64,000 nt of DNA, from the NCBI GenBank assembly GCA_963580285.1, contig OY757010.1:67602406-67666405 (forward strand), read 5' to 3'. This document shows, in pieces, positions 11,233-24,442 of this stretch. The translations under genes were made by a program, and so were the position numbers. Numbering within the stretch: the first letter of the stretch is position 1; each line of letters opens with the position of its first letter. The DNA is from Lucinisca nassula. Lineage: Eukaryota; Mollusca; Bivalvia; Lucinida; Lucinidae. The notes beneath the pieces were generated by a model. That model worked only from the letters and a program-made list of their open reading frames with translations, ran no database searches and was not told where the DNA came from.

Positions 11233-11848
11233 AGGCTTACTGAGTGTCAGAGACTTGCCTTCACCTCTGTTTAACTGAGAATCTGAAAGAATTTAATTTT
11301 ATGTAATGTTGGTTGGTACCGGATGCTCTGTCTCTGGTCGGGCCCATCGGAGTCAAACTGTTGGTTTTCTTTAGCTCCAGCATTTCAGAGGTTTCTTGCT
11401 GTCGAGACATCACCGTTGTTTCAGCTCTGTGGTTGTTTGTTTTTGTGTTCTCGGGGATGTTGCACTGGTAAGTTAGGAGGCTTCCATGCGGACTGAACAA
11501 ATTATTTTTCTAAATCGTGACGGAAGGGCGAGGATTGCGGCCGCGTAAAATCGATTTAAGACCTCCAGTAGAATGCGTTTCAATGACCGTTGCAAGACCG
11601 TTCTTCTGTTGTGGTTTATTCTTGTTATAGTTTGTCCTTGAGTGTGTGTATCGCTTATATTTTTGTTTTTGATTGCCAACTGGCCATTTTGTGGGAAAGT
11701 GACTGTCCTTTTGGCTTTCCTCTATTGGTGTTTCCATGAGGGTCTAGTTGTTTCATGTTTGTGTGTCTTTCCCTTTGGTGTCTCTGGTGGGAGCTGTGGG
11801 TTATTTTATCGGTTCCTGATCATTGCCTTCAGTTCTATTGTTTTGACT
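11233..11848 (+). repeat. Naiad PLTR, copy B
   Basis: The 3' UTR/pseudo-LTR sequence after the RT stop, ending ATCGGTTCCTGATCATTGCC and TTC..TTCTATT. It is the best full-length sense-strand PLTR in the window. Confidence 0.8.
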
Positions 11849-12276
11849 ATACGGCTTTCACCTCTATATTGTTGTACTTATGGCCCACCTTTTTAAGAAA
11901 AATGAATATGGATATAACCTAGACGTGTGACAAGTGATGAACAGTTGTTATTATATCAGTAAACACAAAACACTTGTGAGCTTCAATATTGTAATATAAA
12001 ATTATCAGATAGTTAAACAAAGAGCAGAACAGCCCCTTAAATAAGTTCTGAAAAGTTAGATTCTTTGAAAGCAAAGAATACACAAAATAAAGAAAGTAGC
12101 AGACTCGGTTTTATTGAGTCTGTTCATGACCAATACTGAAATGTGCAACACCGGTCACGCCCTCTAGCGCCGGCTAAAAGCAGTACTCTATTTTCAAAAT
12201 GAACTCAATGATCCCAAAGGACCAGAAAATACAATCTGCACTATGATGATGTACCCCCATAAACCCAAATTTATAC

Positions 12277-12540
12277 GGGCCTCCGTGGCCTAATGGTTAA
12301 GAGCGCGACTCTTGATCATTAGGTCTCTCACCGCTGTGGTTCGAGCCTCGCTCGGGTCACATGTGAGACGTCAAGTTCTGCAACGGAAGGTCAGGTGGTT
12401 TTTCTCCGGGTACTCCGGTTTTCGCCCACCTCTGATTAACGATCGGCTCGATATGAGTGAAATAATCTTGAAAGGGCCGTAGAACCGAAACCAAAAAAAA
12501 AAAAAAACAAAAAAAAAAAAAACAAAACAAAAACAACAAC
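12277..12540 (+). mobile_element. tRNA-derived SINE, type 1
   Basis: Head GTGGCCTAATGGTTAAGAG with GGTTCGAGCC box B, a body ending GAAAGGGCCGTAGAACC, then a long A/C-rich tail. Flanked by AAATTTATAC at 12267-12276 and 12541-12550. Confidence 0.93.
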
Positions 12541-12550
12541 AAATTTATAC

Positions 12551-13096
12551 AGAGAAAACTGGGGTTTACGGGGATTTTGCTCCAAGTCATAGGTACCCGT
12601 TAGAACTGCCTCAATGAGGCGGTTCTAACGAGCACCCATAACGTATGTTTGCAGTATAAATAACAGAAATATGGCGGATTTTCATCAGAAAAGCAGCCAT
12701 TTCAAATAAAGATAAAATCGCTGCGCATGCCCAGCCATTCAGAGGGTCCAGGGATATGGTTTTCTGTCTGAAGGTTCCTCTTGATTCACTGCTTGTATGA
12801 GCGAGCAGAGAAGGTTCTGGCGAGACTGCGCGGATGCGCAGGCTCGCCTGAACCTTCGCTGCTCGCATAGGCGATAAGTACCAAAATCGCTTGACGGGGC
12901 CCATATCATCAAAAAGGTATTTTTTTCTGATGAAAATTTTTGATATTATCTTATTTATATTTTAAACATAGATTGTGGGTGATCGTTAAAACCGCCTCAT
13001 CGAGGCGGTTCTAACGAGTACCCCTAACCTATGACTAAGGACAGAAGTAAGAAAAATATTATACAGTCCAAGTACATGCAAATCCCAGTTTTCTCT
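12551..13096. mobile_element. Foldback/MITE-like element with two inner hairpins
   Basis: Outer inverted repeats AGAGAAAACTGGGG (left) and CCCAGTTTTCTCT (right). Inside are hairpins of the GAACCGCCTC..GAGGCGGTTC type (about 12597-12631 and 12984-13016) and a palindrome around TGCGCGGATGCGCA (about 12788-12868). The same hairpin recurs near 34.9, 41.0, 41.4 and 46.2 kb. Confidence 0.6.
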
Positions 13097-13215
13097 ATAT
13101 AAAGTGGGTTTCAGGGGGCATTTTATGACACGGACTATAGAACGTGATTGTGATACCACAGGAAACAGGCACAACGAGGGCTTAGCGAGTATTACAGGGA
13201 TAAAGTAGATTTTTA

Positions 13216-13770
13216 GTGTTTAACATTTGGATCTTTGTTTTCATCTTAGAACATCTCAGGTTCAACAGGTTGAGACTCAGGTTCAAAAGGTTGAGAAGGT
13301 TCAGAGGACGGCTGCCCGATGGACCTAACAGAAGTAGTGTTGGTGAAATGCTCGATGTGCTGGAGTGGCCATCGTTGGAGGCCCGTCGCGAGCAGTCCTC
13401 TTTAACCTTCTTTTATAAGATACACCCTGACACAGTGTCTCTTAATAAAGATAAATACTTGACCCCTGTGACTACTTCAACTCAAACAAGGGCATCAAAA
13501 CTAAACAACAGTCCGTCGTAAGTACCACGCCTATAGTGATGCCCTGAAGAATTCTTTCTTCCCTAGAACTATTCCTCAGTGGAAAAGTCTTCCCTCCTCT
13601 GTGGTAATTGCCAAAACTGCAGAGGAGTTCAAAGCCTGCATGGTGTAGATTGGGATCATCCAGTGGGTGTGTTTTTTTTTTTTTGCTAAATTCTAAATTT
13701 AGCGCACCACCCAACTGAGATAATGGCCAAGTATGACCGACTCAGTATATGAAGATAGATAGACAGATAA
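13216..13770 (+). mobile_element. CR1/L2-like LINE, 3' end
   Basis: The plus strand encodes the C-terminal ORF2 segment typical of these LINEs: RSSVGEMLDVLEWPSLEARR, then SLTFFYKIHPDTVSL, followed by frameshifted remnants. The 3' end is TATGACCGACTCAGTAT with a (GATA)n-like tail. That tail is nearly the same as that of the SINE at 22936-23285. Confidence 0.75.
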
Positions 13771-13812
13771 ACATTGAAGACTGGCCAATGGAGTAATCAA
13801 CCAAAGAGAATT

Positions 13813-14011
13813 AACATGAAATTCCAATATTAAATTAAGACCACCTAATATTAAGACTCATTCTGCTTTAAAATGATTATTCAGTATTTCTTTGTGTTTT
13901 CTGCGTACAGTGTCCTCTGGTCATGGATCATCTTTGGGACTGTTCAAAAGTGGTCTTAAAGGCCACTTATGAACAGTCAAAAAGGTGGTCTTAATACAAG
14001 AATTTTACAGT
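13813..14011. mobile_element. MITE with GACCACC/GGTGGTC inner repeats
   Basis: About 200 bp, homologous to 41796-42007. Ends resemble ACATGAAATTCC and AATTTTACAGT, and a palindrome AGTGGTCTTAAAGGCCACTT lies inside. Confidence 0.65.
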
Positions 14012-15625
<1,614 letters not shown>

Positions 15626-15629
15626 AACG

Positions 15630-16290
15630 AATTCCACTGGGGGGCTAAATTCGATTTTACGTAACCACAATCCTCGCCCTTACTTCCGTCGCGATTTAGA
15701 CAAATAATTTGTTCAGTCCGCGTGAAGGCCTCCTAACTCATCAGTGCAACTTCTCCGTGAACACAAATAATCAAACAACCACAGAGATGAAACAACGGTG
15801 AGGACTCGACAGCAAGAAACCACTGAAATGCTGGAGCAAACGAAAACCAACAGTTAGACTCCGATGGGCCCGACCAGAGACAGAGCATCAGACACCAACC
15901 AACATAACTTTGAATTAGATCTCTCTAATTCTCATTGAGCCTTTACGTTGGAACCGTCATAGAATTCGAGGCCTGACCCACCGGCGTGCAATTAAAAAGG
16001 GAAGGAAAGTTGTCAACCGTGATTAGGTTAGCTACCATGCATGCAGTTTGTCGTATAAAATATAAAGTTGTACCCAGTCTTTTTATATCGAAGAATGATT
16101 TTACGAAATTGGGTGCTGAAGTCTTGCGGTTATATATTTTTCTGAATTTATATACTAAGTCACCATAAAATTCGGGTTCCGATAGACCTTGTTGCAGAAG
16201 AGATTTAAGTCTAATATTGAATTTTGAAATTACATCAAAATGACGTCTATAAAATTTTGAAGAGGCTTTGCGTAGTTAATAGTACCGATA
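15630..16290 (-). mobile_element. Naiad 3'-end fragment, copy C
   Basis: The PLTR part (about 15630-15925) is joined to the last about 350 bp of the RT frame on minus (15930-16285), including the CTPVG..SNSM end. It is broken. Confidence 0.78.
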
Positions 16291-16496
16291 GTTTAATAGT
16301 ATTTTATTGCATACAAACAAAGCAAAGGGGTTGGGTCACGAGTTCTACCAGGATCAGTTACGACCCTTCTCCTACAATATCACAACTAGAATTTAGATTC
16401 ACGTGGCAGTGGCAAACAATGCAACATTCTAAAAAGATGACCTGTATCAAACGTATACAACAGCTAAATAAAAAGTAAGAAAAACAGATAACATAA

Positions 16497-16498
<2 letters not shown>

Positions 16499-16543
<45 letters not shown>

Positions 16544-16571
16544 GGGTGTGTGTGTGTGTGTGTGTGTGTGT
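16499..16571 (+). repeat. (GT)n microsatellite
   Basis: GT run with one ATGGG interruption. Confidence 0.95.
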
Positions 16572-16789
16572 GAATAAATTTGGTTTTCCAGGTGCCTCAG
16601 CGTGAAGGTAAAGCTCTAAAGGCATAATTCCCTGTAAAACGATTGTATAAATTAACTTTCAGTTTGGGGAAAGTCGGCAGTGAAACTTCTGGTTGATTTC
16701 ATTTATTTTGAACAGCTATAAAATACAGGCGTTATCACTATTTGACAAGTTCGGATTGCCATAAATAAGTTTATTAGCATTTATCATAT

Positions 16790-17145
16790 GACGTCACATC
16801 TGAGAGTGTAATAACGCCATGTATTATTTTCGATAATCCACTAGTGGATTAAATATGCAAATTAGCTAGATACGTCCCGTAACGTTACATGTACGACGTC
16901 CTTATTGACGTCGCGTTTACTAACGGCGGAATATTGACATTTTTATAAACAATCGTGAATAAAAGGCGTTTTAAATGTCATATGATAAATAGGAACTTGC
17001 ATTCGTGCTCATGTGTTATTGAATTTATTAAACTCGTTGAGGAAAAGGGATAAAATGCTCGGCATAGCCTCGCATTTTATCCCTTTTCCTCAACTCGTTT
17101 AATAAATTCACTTATACATGAACACTCATGTAAGATCCTCTTTTT
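16790..17145. repeat. Dispersed repeat P with long hairpin
   Basis: About 340 bp, also present at 51300-51645. The 3' half is a near-perfect palindrome: GAGGAAAAGGGATAAAATGC and its complement about 10 bp apart (about 17039-17098). Confidence 0.8.
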
Positions 17146-17443
17146 AGTGGATGGAACCGTCTTGTTGCGTGAAATATGTCAATGCGCTTTTAATGGTACC
17201 GATAACCCTGATTAAGAAGTTTAGCCGTTAACAATTTATTATGAGTGTTGAAGTTAATTACATGACTTCACACTCTGGCAAATCGATGGCGCACGAGGAC
17301 ATCGCCATACAAAAAAGGAAAATTTACAATCTCAAAATCAAAATCATCGCGTTTATCATAAATTTTGCACGAAACAAACCCATCTACAATAGATAGATGT
17401 AAATCCAAAAACGGGGCATCGGTATCAGAAGAATTTGCTTTAT

Positions 17444-18025
17444 TTAAATGAAGTATTTGGGGGTAATCTGACTGATCAAACCATCGAAATAGGTGTTATC
17501 AATATTTAATAAATCATCTAAATATTTAGAAGTGGAGCTAAAAGCTTCAATGACCTCAGACTGGTTTTCAGCAGAAAGGGACTTCATGAAGTCTCTCTCA
17601 TAGCAAAACAAAAGCAGATCAACCACAAGTGGTGCGCAATTAGTACCCATCGGAATACCCACAACTTGTCTAAATAACTTAGTATCAAATCTTATGTAAA
17701 TATTGTCAAGTAAAAAGGTGAGAGCTTCACATGACCATAAAGTATATTTTTTATGCTTTTCAGAAGTGAAAATATGGAGGGAGTCTTCCCTATGAAATGT
17801 CCAGTCAGTTATATCATTAAGTTTTTCTTTTATAAGATTATGAGGAAGTGTAGTGTAAAGAGTGGAAAAATCATAAGTAGACAGACTTGAAGCACGAAAA
17901 CGCCTGGATTTTAATTTATTTAAAACTTCATTAGATTTTTTTATAGACGAAAACAGATTTCTACCTGAGCTTTCGAAGACTTTGTCGCAATATTTTATCA
18001 CATGTTTTTTATGGCAGTAAAGCAT
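17444..18025 (-). pseudogene. Naiad reverse transcriptase core, copy D
   Basis: Encodes SSIKKSNEVLNKLKS, motif A (TYDFSTLYTTLP), motif B (GIPMGTNCAPLV) and motif C (YLDDLLN), so the catalytic aspartates are present. A frameshift after LTSCFTAIKNM (near 18000) separates it from the upstream frame at 17998-18201, and another lies near 18150. The frame ends early at 17444. The RT would copy element RNA during target-primed insertion; this copy is dead. Confidence 0.88.
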
Positions 18026-18289
18026 GAAGTTAATATTTTGGAGAAGTCAGTGGTGGTACCAGAGCTTGAATTTGCAATAAACCGTGCTTTATATGGTCTT
18101 TTATGAATTTTAGGTAACCAATATAACGTAGGAAGCTTGTCTTTGGCCTTCTGTAACACACACAGCAAACTTGGTGGCTGAATGACAAATGTGGTCATCA
18201 ACTAAAGTCATCTCTACAGCTAAAGGCTGCAGTTCATAGGCCTTAGTGCCACCAAGTTCTTGCTGAAGAGTGTTAACATAGTGAAGCCG

Positions 18290-18292
18290 TCA
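18290..18292 (-). other. In-frame TGA (candidate Sec codon), copy D, site 3
   Basis: TGA between VVVV and RLHYVNTL. The same codon lies at the same place in copy E (23597-23599). Related elements commonly have Cys here (family recollection, not checked). Confidence 0.6.
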
Positions 18293-18780
18293 AACAACGA
18301 CCACATTGTTAGCGGCCTTATCAGCTGGAGCCAAAACAAACTTCCCAGTATGAAATTCTTGAATATCTAGTTTAATGTGACGTAAAAACGTCTTAGGTTT
18401 AGGAGGTAATAAGTTCGTATTTTGCGAATAAAAAGAAATGCGTTTGTTCACTAATTTCAGAATGCTAAGTTTCCATTCCTTAAGAGCTTTATGCTCAACA
18501 TACTCTCGTTTACACCATCGATTACCAACTTCATTCAAGGCAGCAGCTATTTCATCTCTGCATTTATTGAAACCATTTTGAGAAGGAAATCGATATTTCG
18601 ATCCTTTAAATATTATATTACGTATCCTAGAATCAGGAATAATTTTTAAATTGCCAGTAATGATATGACCAGCAGCAGGATAGCAATACACTGAATATTT
18701 ACAATCACATGTATCAGGAGTGTTAGTGTCAATATCAAGATCAGAACAAGTTTATTGAAATTAAAAATGATAGATCTAAC
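18290..18780 (-). pseudogene. Naiad CxC linker and RT N-terminal region, copy D
   Basis: Reads TCDCKYS..CYPAAGHIITGNL, the CxC motif domain typical of Naiads, then the conserved FGN/VGNRWCKREYVEHKAL segment and LAPADKAANNVVVV. It ends in TGA at 18290-18292, after which the frame stays open (RLHYVNTLQQELGGTKAYE). Confidence 0.85.
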
Positions 18781-18975
18781 AGGTTATCACTTGTGTCTTT
18801 TTATTTTGGATGGCCATATGGCCATTTTGTAGGAAAGTAACTGTCCTTATGGCCTTCCTTTGTTTAGGTTTCCATTATGGTCTGGTCGCTTAATGTTTGT
18901 GTTTCTTTCCCTTTGGTGTCTTTGGTGGGTGGAGTAAGTTAATTGTATCGATTCCTGATCTTTGTTTTACTTCTA
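18781..18975 (+). mobile_element. Inverted Naiad PLTR fragment within copy D
   Basis: The terminal about 190 bp of the PLTR in opposite orientation, splitting the frame between the TGK-equivalent ACAGG and the TATTTATAGC sequence. Copy E (about 24085-24105) has no insert there. Confidence 0.82.
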
Positions 18976-18995
18976 CTTATTGTATTTATAGCAAA

Positions 18996-19580
18996 TTATG
19001 GGTGTTTCAGTATTTGAAAATAAGCAGGACTGGATGGAATAACCGAACTTTCCCGGAAGATACTAGGTAATTCTATAAAATCCAAACCCTTATTAATGAA
19101 GGATATTTTGATGTAATGACGTTTGTAATTAATTTCAGAATCGGCGAAAGAACGAAGAGCATGCTGAGTATAACCTCTAGTTGAAGGAGCAGCGTCGTAT
19201 AACTGATTAGAACTATCGTAGAATTTATTCGCCTCGGTATCCAGAATCCGTAATACAGAAATGGGTGATGAACTTAGAAAAGCAAGCATTGAGAGACGTT
19301 CATGATTCAATAATATTATGGACAGTCACTTCAGTCTGGTATTGTTTCTTTTAAAAGCACGCAATTTACGTTTATAATTACCTTTTTTTCTGGTGCCGTG
19401 CGATCTAGTTTTACGCTTTCGACAGTCCGGACGCGAGAAAATATCAAAGTCGGGCATTTTAGGTAAATTACCCTCTTGATAAATGTTGTCATTTAAGTGC
19501 AATGGAAAAGGTGTCTGTAATAATTTAATCCATTTTAATTCAGTTTTATGCCATTTAATAATTCTAAGTCTGGTTTCATT
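18996..19580 (-). pseudogene. Naiad inter-domain region, copy D
   Basis: Open from about 19575 (RIIKWHKTELKWIK..) through the basic KRKTRSHG..KRKLRAFKRN stretch, across a TGA at 19326-19328, to LSIILLNHERLSML and on to 18996. The only stop before the PLTR insertion is that TGA, then the insertion itself. Confidence 0.82.
19326..19328 (-). other. In-frame TGA (candidate Sec codon), copy D, site 2
   Basis: TGA in the context NNTRLK-TGA-LSIILLNH; matches copy E at 24440-24442. Confidence 0.6.
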
Positions 19581-19714
19581 GCAAGCGCCTAGTGTGACAT
19601 GGAGTTATTTCAAGCTTCAGTTGTCTCCCTTGACATTACTAACGTTTTATAAACGTTTTAATTGATAACACCATTCTATTATACTATTTAATTTGATATA
19701 CGTGTTAAGAAATA

Positions 19715-19967
19715 AATGGGCTGCATGATGCTTCCACGCAGAGCTGAAACCGACCGCAGACAAGTACTGGTAAACCGCTTAGAAGATCTAAGACTGCCCA
19801 GGCAAATCCGTCCGTCCATGCTTATACACCCTATTGGTTTTATCAGGCGACAGAGCTTGAGATGTCATTTCATCTCAGTGTCGGTAAAAGTCCCACAAAA
19901 ATGGCAGCATCGTCTCCAAATTGACATATACTGTGTTGACGGGGACGTTAAATCTCAAATTAAACAA
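19715..19967 (+). mobile_element. SINE-like repeat S3, near full length
   Basis: Starts ATGGGCTGCATGATGCTTCC and ends GACGGGGACGTTAAATCTCA. It is one of the most complete plus-strand copies. Confidence 0.8.
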
Positions 19968-20119
19968 ATACCCTTCCTTCGAAAAAGCGTTAAGTTGCCA
20001 GTCAGTTAAGTTGTTTTCAAGGTGTAAATACCATTTTTTCTTTTCTTTTTGACTTTTTACGGGTCTTGACTGCTTTTGTTTTAATGGGAAACAAAGCGCA
20101 TGGAGCTTTGTTGAGCTAA

Positions 20120-20345
20120 GGGCTTTAACCTTTTTTGTACCAAATGGAATCTTCATCCTTATATAAAGTAGGAGTTCATTTCAAAATTTAGGGGTGTCAG
20201 TTTGTGTTTTCAAAATTTATTTGGAAAATGACTGAAAGGAGGCCCTGGTCGGACACCGCGTTCTGCGGCATCTGATCTGGGCCTGCACTGTTTGTCAGGG
20301 TACCCGTTATGGGGTTTCTGGTACTAAATGGGTTAACTCTGTCAC
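20120..20345 (-). repeat. Dispersed repeat R2
   Basis: Homologous, in the same orientation, to 27335-27565. Both include a palindromic GATCTGGGCCTGCACTGTTTG part and lie beside Naiad copies. The orientation label is arbitrary. Confidence 0.7.
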
Positions 20346-21154
20346 TGCTTCTGCTTCCACGAAACACATATTTAGGTTGAGAATTTCGTTGATATGCTAA
20401 AATTGCTTTCAACTTTAATATTTGCAATCTTATTGTAAATAAATTTCTAATCTGTACTGGATTTTATTAAACAATTTACCTTGCAACCTGGTATTTAGCA
20501 TCAGGGAATCAAACCCATTGTAGTTTCTTCAAATGAACATGGGTTGACTTTGACCTAACCACAAAATAGCAAAACACATGTATGAACCTACATTTATGTG
20601 CATGCTGAAAATTTTACAACCCATTTCAATTTTGCAAATAAACATTTTTAAAAGCTTGAATAATTATCTGTAAACTCGGGCAAAATGGAATTTTATATTT
20701 TAAATTGGACAAGCCTGTCTTAAAAGGATTTTTTTATTTAATAATTTGGTTTGTCTTTACGTTAATTCGTTAAAGTTAATGGCCACCTTTAAAATATAAT
20801 TAATTACTTCATTTGCAAGAAAATGTTACTGTAATGATTCTTCTCTGACTTTTATTACCAATTGAAATCTGCTAAGGTAATTAAATCAACATTTAATGGT
20901 TTCAGTGAAGCCTTCTGGCAGCGGCCATATTTTACCCAAGGTAATCCGAATCTTTCCCAGCGTTCAACCTGTTTGCTAAAATCCTTACCTCATGGAGCCC
21001 ATTGAAGCTCTATATTTCTCTATGTATCTATTAAAGGAGGAGTAATGAGGCTCTCTAATCAGGTTGCATTCTCAAAAATCCTTAAATAGTCTGTCAGTTC
21101 AGGATCTTACATACAGGCTTCATTATGTCTTTGGATGAAAATAAGGACTTTGTA
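20346..21154. other. AT-rich non-coding spacer
   Basis: No coding frame, known repeat or RNA gene recognised. Confidence 0.5.
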
Positions 21155-21750
21155 AAGTAGAAGTAAAACATAGATCAGGAATCGATACAATTAACTTACT
21201 CCACCCATCAAAGACACCAAAGGGAAAGAAATACAAACATTAAGCGACCAGACCATAATGGAAACCTAAACAAAGGAAGGCCATAAGGACAGTTACTTTC
21301 CCACAAAATGGCCATATGGCCATCCAAAATTAAAAGACACAAGTGATACACACAGTAAGTAACAAACAACAACATAAATAAATCGCCACAGAAGAACCGC
21401 CTTGGAACGGTCAGTGGAAAGATTTCCACTGGGGTGGTGGGGGCTTAAATCGATTTTACGTGGCCACAATCCTCGCCCTTACTTCCGTCGCGATTTAGAC
21501 AAATAATTTGTTCAGTCCGCTTGAAGGCCTCCTAACTTATCAGTGCAACATCTCCGTGAACACAAAAAATCAAAGAACCACAGAGGTGAGACGACGGTGA
21601 GGACTCGACAGCAAGAAACCACTGAAATGCTGGAGCAAAAGAACACCAACAGTTATACTCCGATGGGCCCGACCAGAGACAGAGCATCAGGCACCAACCA
21701 ACATTACCTTGAATTAGATCTCTCTAATTCTCAATAAGCCTTTACGTTGG
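21155..21750 (-). repeat. Naiad PLTR, copy E
   Basis: 3' UTR/pseudo-LTR in antisense view, starting AAGTAGAAGTAAAACATAG. Nearly identical to copy F's PLTR. I looked for a SECIS (ATGA..AA..GA core) in this stretch and did not find a convincing one by eye. Confidence 0.85.
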
Positions 21751-21755
21751 AGCCG

Positions 21756-22865
21756 TCATAGAATCTGAGATTGACCCACCGGCGTGCAATTAAAGAGGGA
21801 AGCAAAGTTGCCAACCGTGATTGGGTTAACTACCATGCATGCAGTCTGTCGTATAACATCCATGCTGTACTCAATCTTTTTATATCGAAGAACGATTTTA
21901 CGAAATTGGGTGCTGAAGTCATTGCGGTTATATATTTTTCTGAATTTATATACTAAGTCACCATAAAATTCGGGTTCCGACAGACCCTGTTGCAGAAGCG
22001 ATTTAAGTCCAAAATTGAATTTTGAAATTAAATCAGAATGGCGTCTATAAAATTTTGAAAAGGCTTTGCGTAGTTTATGGTACCGATAACCCTGATTAAG
22101 GAGTTTAGCCGTTTTTAATTTATTACGAGTGTTGAAGTCAGTTACATGACTACACACTCTAGCAAATCGAATTAATTGCGAAATATAAACGCCATAGGAT
22201 GGCGCACGAGGAATATCACCATCCAAAAAAGGAAAATTTACAATCTCAAAATCAAAGTCATCGCGTTTATCATAAATTTTGCACGAAACAAATCCATCCA
22301 CAATAGATAGATGTAAATCCAAAAACGGGGCCTCGGTATCAGAAAAATTTGCTTTATTTAACTGAAGTTCTGGGGGGTAAATCTGACTGATCAAACCATC
22401 GAAATAGGTGTTATCAATATTTAATAAATCATCTAAATATCTAGAAGTGGAGCTAAAAGCTTCAATAATTTCAGATTGGTTATCAATGGAAAGCGACAAC
22501 ATGAAGTCTCTTTCATAACAATACAATAACAGATTAGCCACAAGAGGTGCGCAATTCGTACCCATCGGAATACCAACAATTTGTCTAAATAACTTAGTAC
22601 CGAATCTAATATAAATATTGTCAAGTAGAAAGGTGAGGGCATCACCCTTTTTCTGACATGACCAAAGTGTATAATTCTTATGCTCTTTAGAAGTGAAAAA
22701 TGCATTTCTGACATAACATGCAAGATAGAGAGAATCTTCTCTGTGAAAAGCCCATTCAATTAAATCATTAAGCTTTTCTTTTATAAGGTTATTAGGAAGT
22801 GCAGTGTAAAGAGTGGAAAAATCGTAAGTAGACAGACTTGAAGCACGAAAATGTCTGGATTTCAA
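21756..22865 (-). pseudogene. Naiad reverse transcriptase, copy E
   Basis: 369 codons covering most of the RT: motif A TYDFSTLYTALP (about 13-24), motif B GIPMGTNCAPLV (98-109), motif C SRYLDDLLN (141-149), then LRKAFSKFYRRHSDL and a C-terminal ACMVVNPITVGNFAS. Both catalytic aspartate motifs are intact. A small deletion near 21773 changes the last residues compared with copy F. The true N-terminus continues across the SINE into 23300-24403; the listed Met is internal. Confidence 0.92.
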
Positions 22866-22935
22866 TTTATTTAAAACCTCATTCGATTTTTTTATAGACC
22901 AAAACAGATTTCTTCCTGATCTTTCAAAGACTTTA

Positions 22936-23285
22936 TCTATCTATCTATCTTCTGATACTGCGTCGGTCACATTTGACCATTACCGCAGGTGTATATTATA
23001 TACACTCCAGGTTTTGCAGGATGAAAGCCTACACAGTAATCATGTAAATACGGTAGGGATCTTTAACCTGCACAAGGGATGGTTCTCCCTGCACAGGGGG
23101 CCTCCAGTTAACGTCCCGATCCGAAGGACGGTGCACTTTATGACATTCATCCCTGCAAATGATGCCAATGGAGCGTGTTCGGACACCGAAATTTTATCGC
23201 CGCTGCCGGGGATCGAACCCGGGACCTCTAGCATCAGAGGCAAGTGCACTAACCACTGAGCTATCACGCTCCGATAACACATTAT
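22936..23285 (-). mobile_element. tRNA-derived SINE, type 3, inserted in Naiad copy E
   Basis: On minus it starts GGAGCGTGATAGCTCAGTGG and has GGTTCGATCC box B. The 3' end reads TGTGACCGACGCAGTAT, then (GATA)n. It splits the Naiad frame between IKYCD and KVFERSGRN equivalents. The tail matches that of the LINE at 13216-13770. A related copy lies at 35276-35580 (+). Confidence 0.88.
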
Positions 23286-23596
23286 CCGATTATCACAATA
23301 TTTAATCACATGCGTTTTAATAGCAGTAAGGCAGGAAGTTAGTAATTTAGAAAGTTCAGTGGTAGTGCAAGAGCTAGAATTTGCAATAAACCGTGCTTTG
23401 TAAGGTCTTTTATGAAGTTTGGTAACCAGTATAGCGTAGGAAGCTTGTCTTGGCCTTCGTTAACACACACAGCAAACTTGGTGGCTGAATGACAAACATG
23501 TTTATCTACTATAGCTCTCTCTTCAGCTAAAGGCTGCAGTTCATAGGCCTTAGTACCACCAAGCTCCTGCTTAAGCGTGTTACCATAGTGGAGCCG

Positions 23597-23599
23597 TCA
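23597..23599 (-). other. In-frame TGA (candidate Sec codon), copy E, site 3
   Basis: VVVV-TGA-RLHY; matches copy D (18290-18292). Long open sequence flanks it on both sides. Confidence 0.65.
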
Positions 23600-24403
23600 C
23601 ACAACGACGACGTTGTTAGCGGCCTTGTCTGCAGGGGCCAAAACAAACTTCTTATGAAATTTTTGAATACCTAGTTTAAGATGACGTAAAGACGTCTTGG
23701 GCTTAGGAGGTAATAAGTTAGTATTTTGAGAATAGAAAGAAATGCGTTTATTCACTAGTTTTAAAATGCTAAGTTTCCAGTCCTTAAGGGCTTTATGCTC
23801 AACATACTCTCGCTTACACCATCGATTACCGAATTCATTCAAGGAAGCAGCGATTTCATCTCTACATTTACTGAAATCAATTTTAGAAGGAAACCGATAT
23901 TTCGGTCCTTTAGAAATTATATTCCTTATCCTAGAATCAGGAATAATTCTCAAATTGCCAGTAATTACATGAACAGCAGCAGGATAGCAATACTTTGAGG
24001 TTTTACAATCACATGAATCAGGAGTATTAGTATCAATGTCAAGATCTGAAACAAGTTTATTGAAATTAAAAATGATAGATCTAACAGGTTTGTTATATTT
24101 ATAGCAAATTATAGGTGTTTCAGTATTTTGAAAATAAGCAGGAATGGAAGAAAGCACCGATCTCTCACGGAAGATACTGGCCAAATCTATAAAATCCATA
24201 CCCTTATTAATGAAGGATATTTTGAAGAAATGCCGTTTATGATTTATTTCAGAATCAATGTAAGGACGGAGAGTATGCTGAGTATAGCCTCTAGTTAAGA
24301 GAGCCGCATCATATAACTGATGAGAACTATCGTAGAATTTATTCGCCTCGGTGTCCAGAAGACGTAAAACAGAAACGGGTAATGAACTAAAAAATGAAAG
24401 CAT
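23597..24403 (-). pseudogene. Naiad CxC domain and RT N-terminal region, copy E
   Basis: 268 codons. The CxC motif reads DSCDCKTSKYCYPAA followed by HVITGNLRIIPDSRIRN, the short domain that links endonuclease and RT in Naiads. Then come GNRWCKREYVEHKALKDWKL and LAPADKAANNVVVV. The frame meets TGA at 23597-23599 and continues open as RLHYGNTLKQELGGTKAYELQ and on to LPTLYWLP before a 1-nt deletion near 23415. It is unbroken upstream to the TGA at 24440. Confidence 0.88.
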
Positions 24404-24439
24404 AGAGTGGCGTCCATGATTTAATAATATAATTGACAG

Positions 24440-24442
24440 TCA
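24440..24442 (-). other. In-frame TGA (candidate Sec codon), copy E, site 2
   Basis: NNTRLK-TGA-LSIILLNH. The frame stays open into the next domain (24403-23600), as in copy D (19326-19328). Confidence 0.65.

Larger units (their letters stand above)
9960..11848 (+). mobile_element. 5'-truncated Naiad copy B with 3' PLTR, split by a SINE
   Basis: The RT region begins near the LACYVRNAF equivalent (about 9985), is interrupted by the SINE at 10080-10364, and resumes with the GxPMGTKCAPLVADL equivalent (about 10440-10475). It runs to the family stop near 11230, then into the PLTR (about 11233-11848). Confidence 0.85.
17195..19580 (-). mobile_element. Naiad copy D, truncated at both ends
   Basis: Spans, in element sense, the linker after the GIY-YIG domain (about 19580), the CxC region, and the RT up to its C-terminal third (17195). 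It carries an inverted PLTR fragment (18781-18975) and several frameshifts. It preserves two in-frame TGA codons at the same sites as copy E. Confidence 0.88.

Noticed and set aside
23200..23280. Possible functional tRNA gene
   Set aside because: Head of a SINE: followed by SINE body and GATA tail, and inserted in a dead retroelement.
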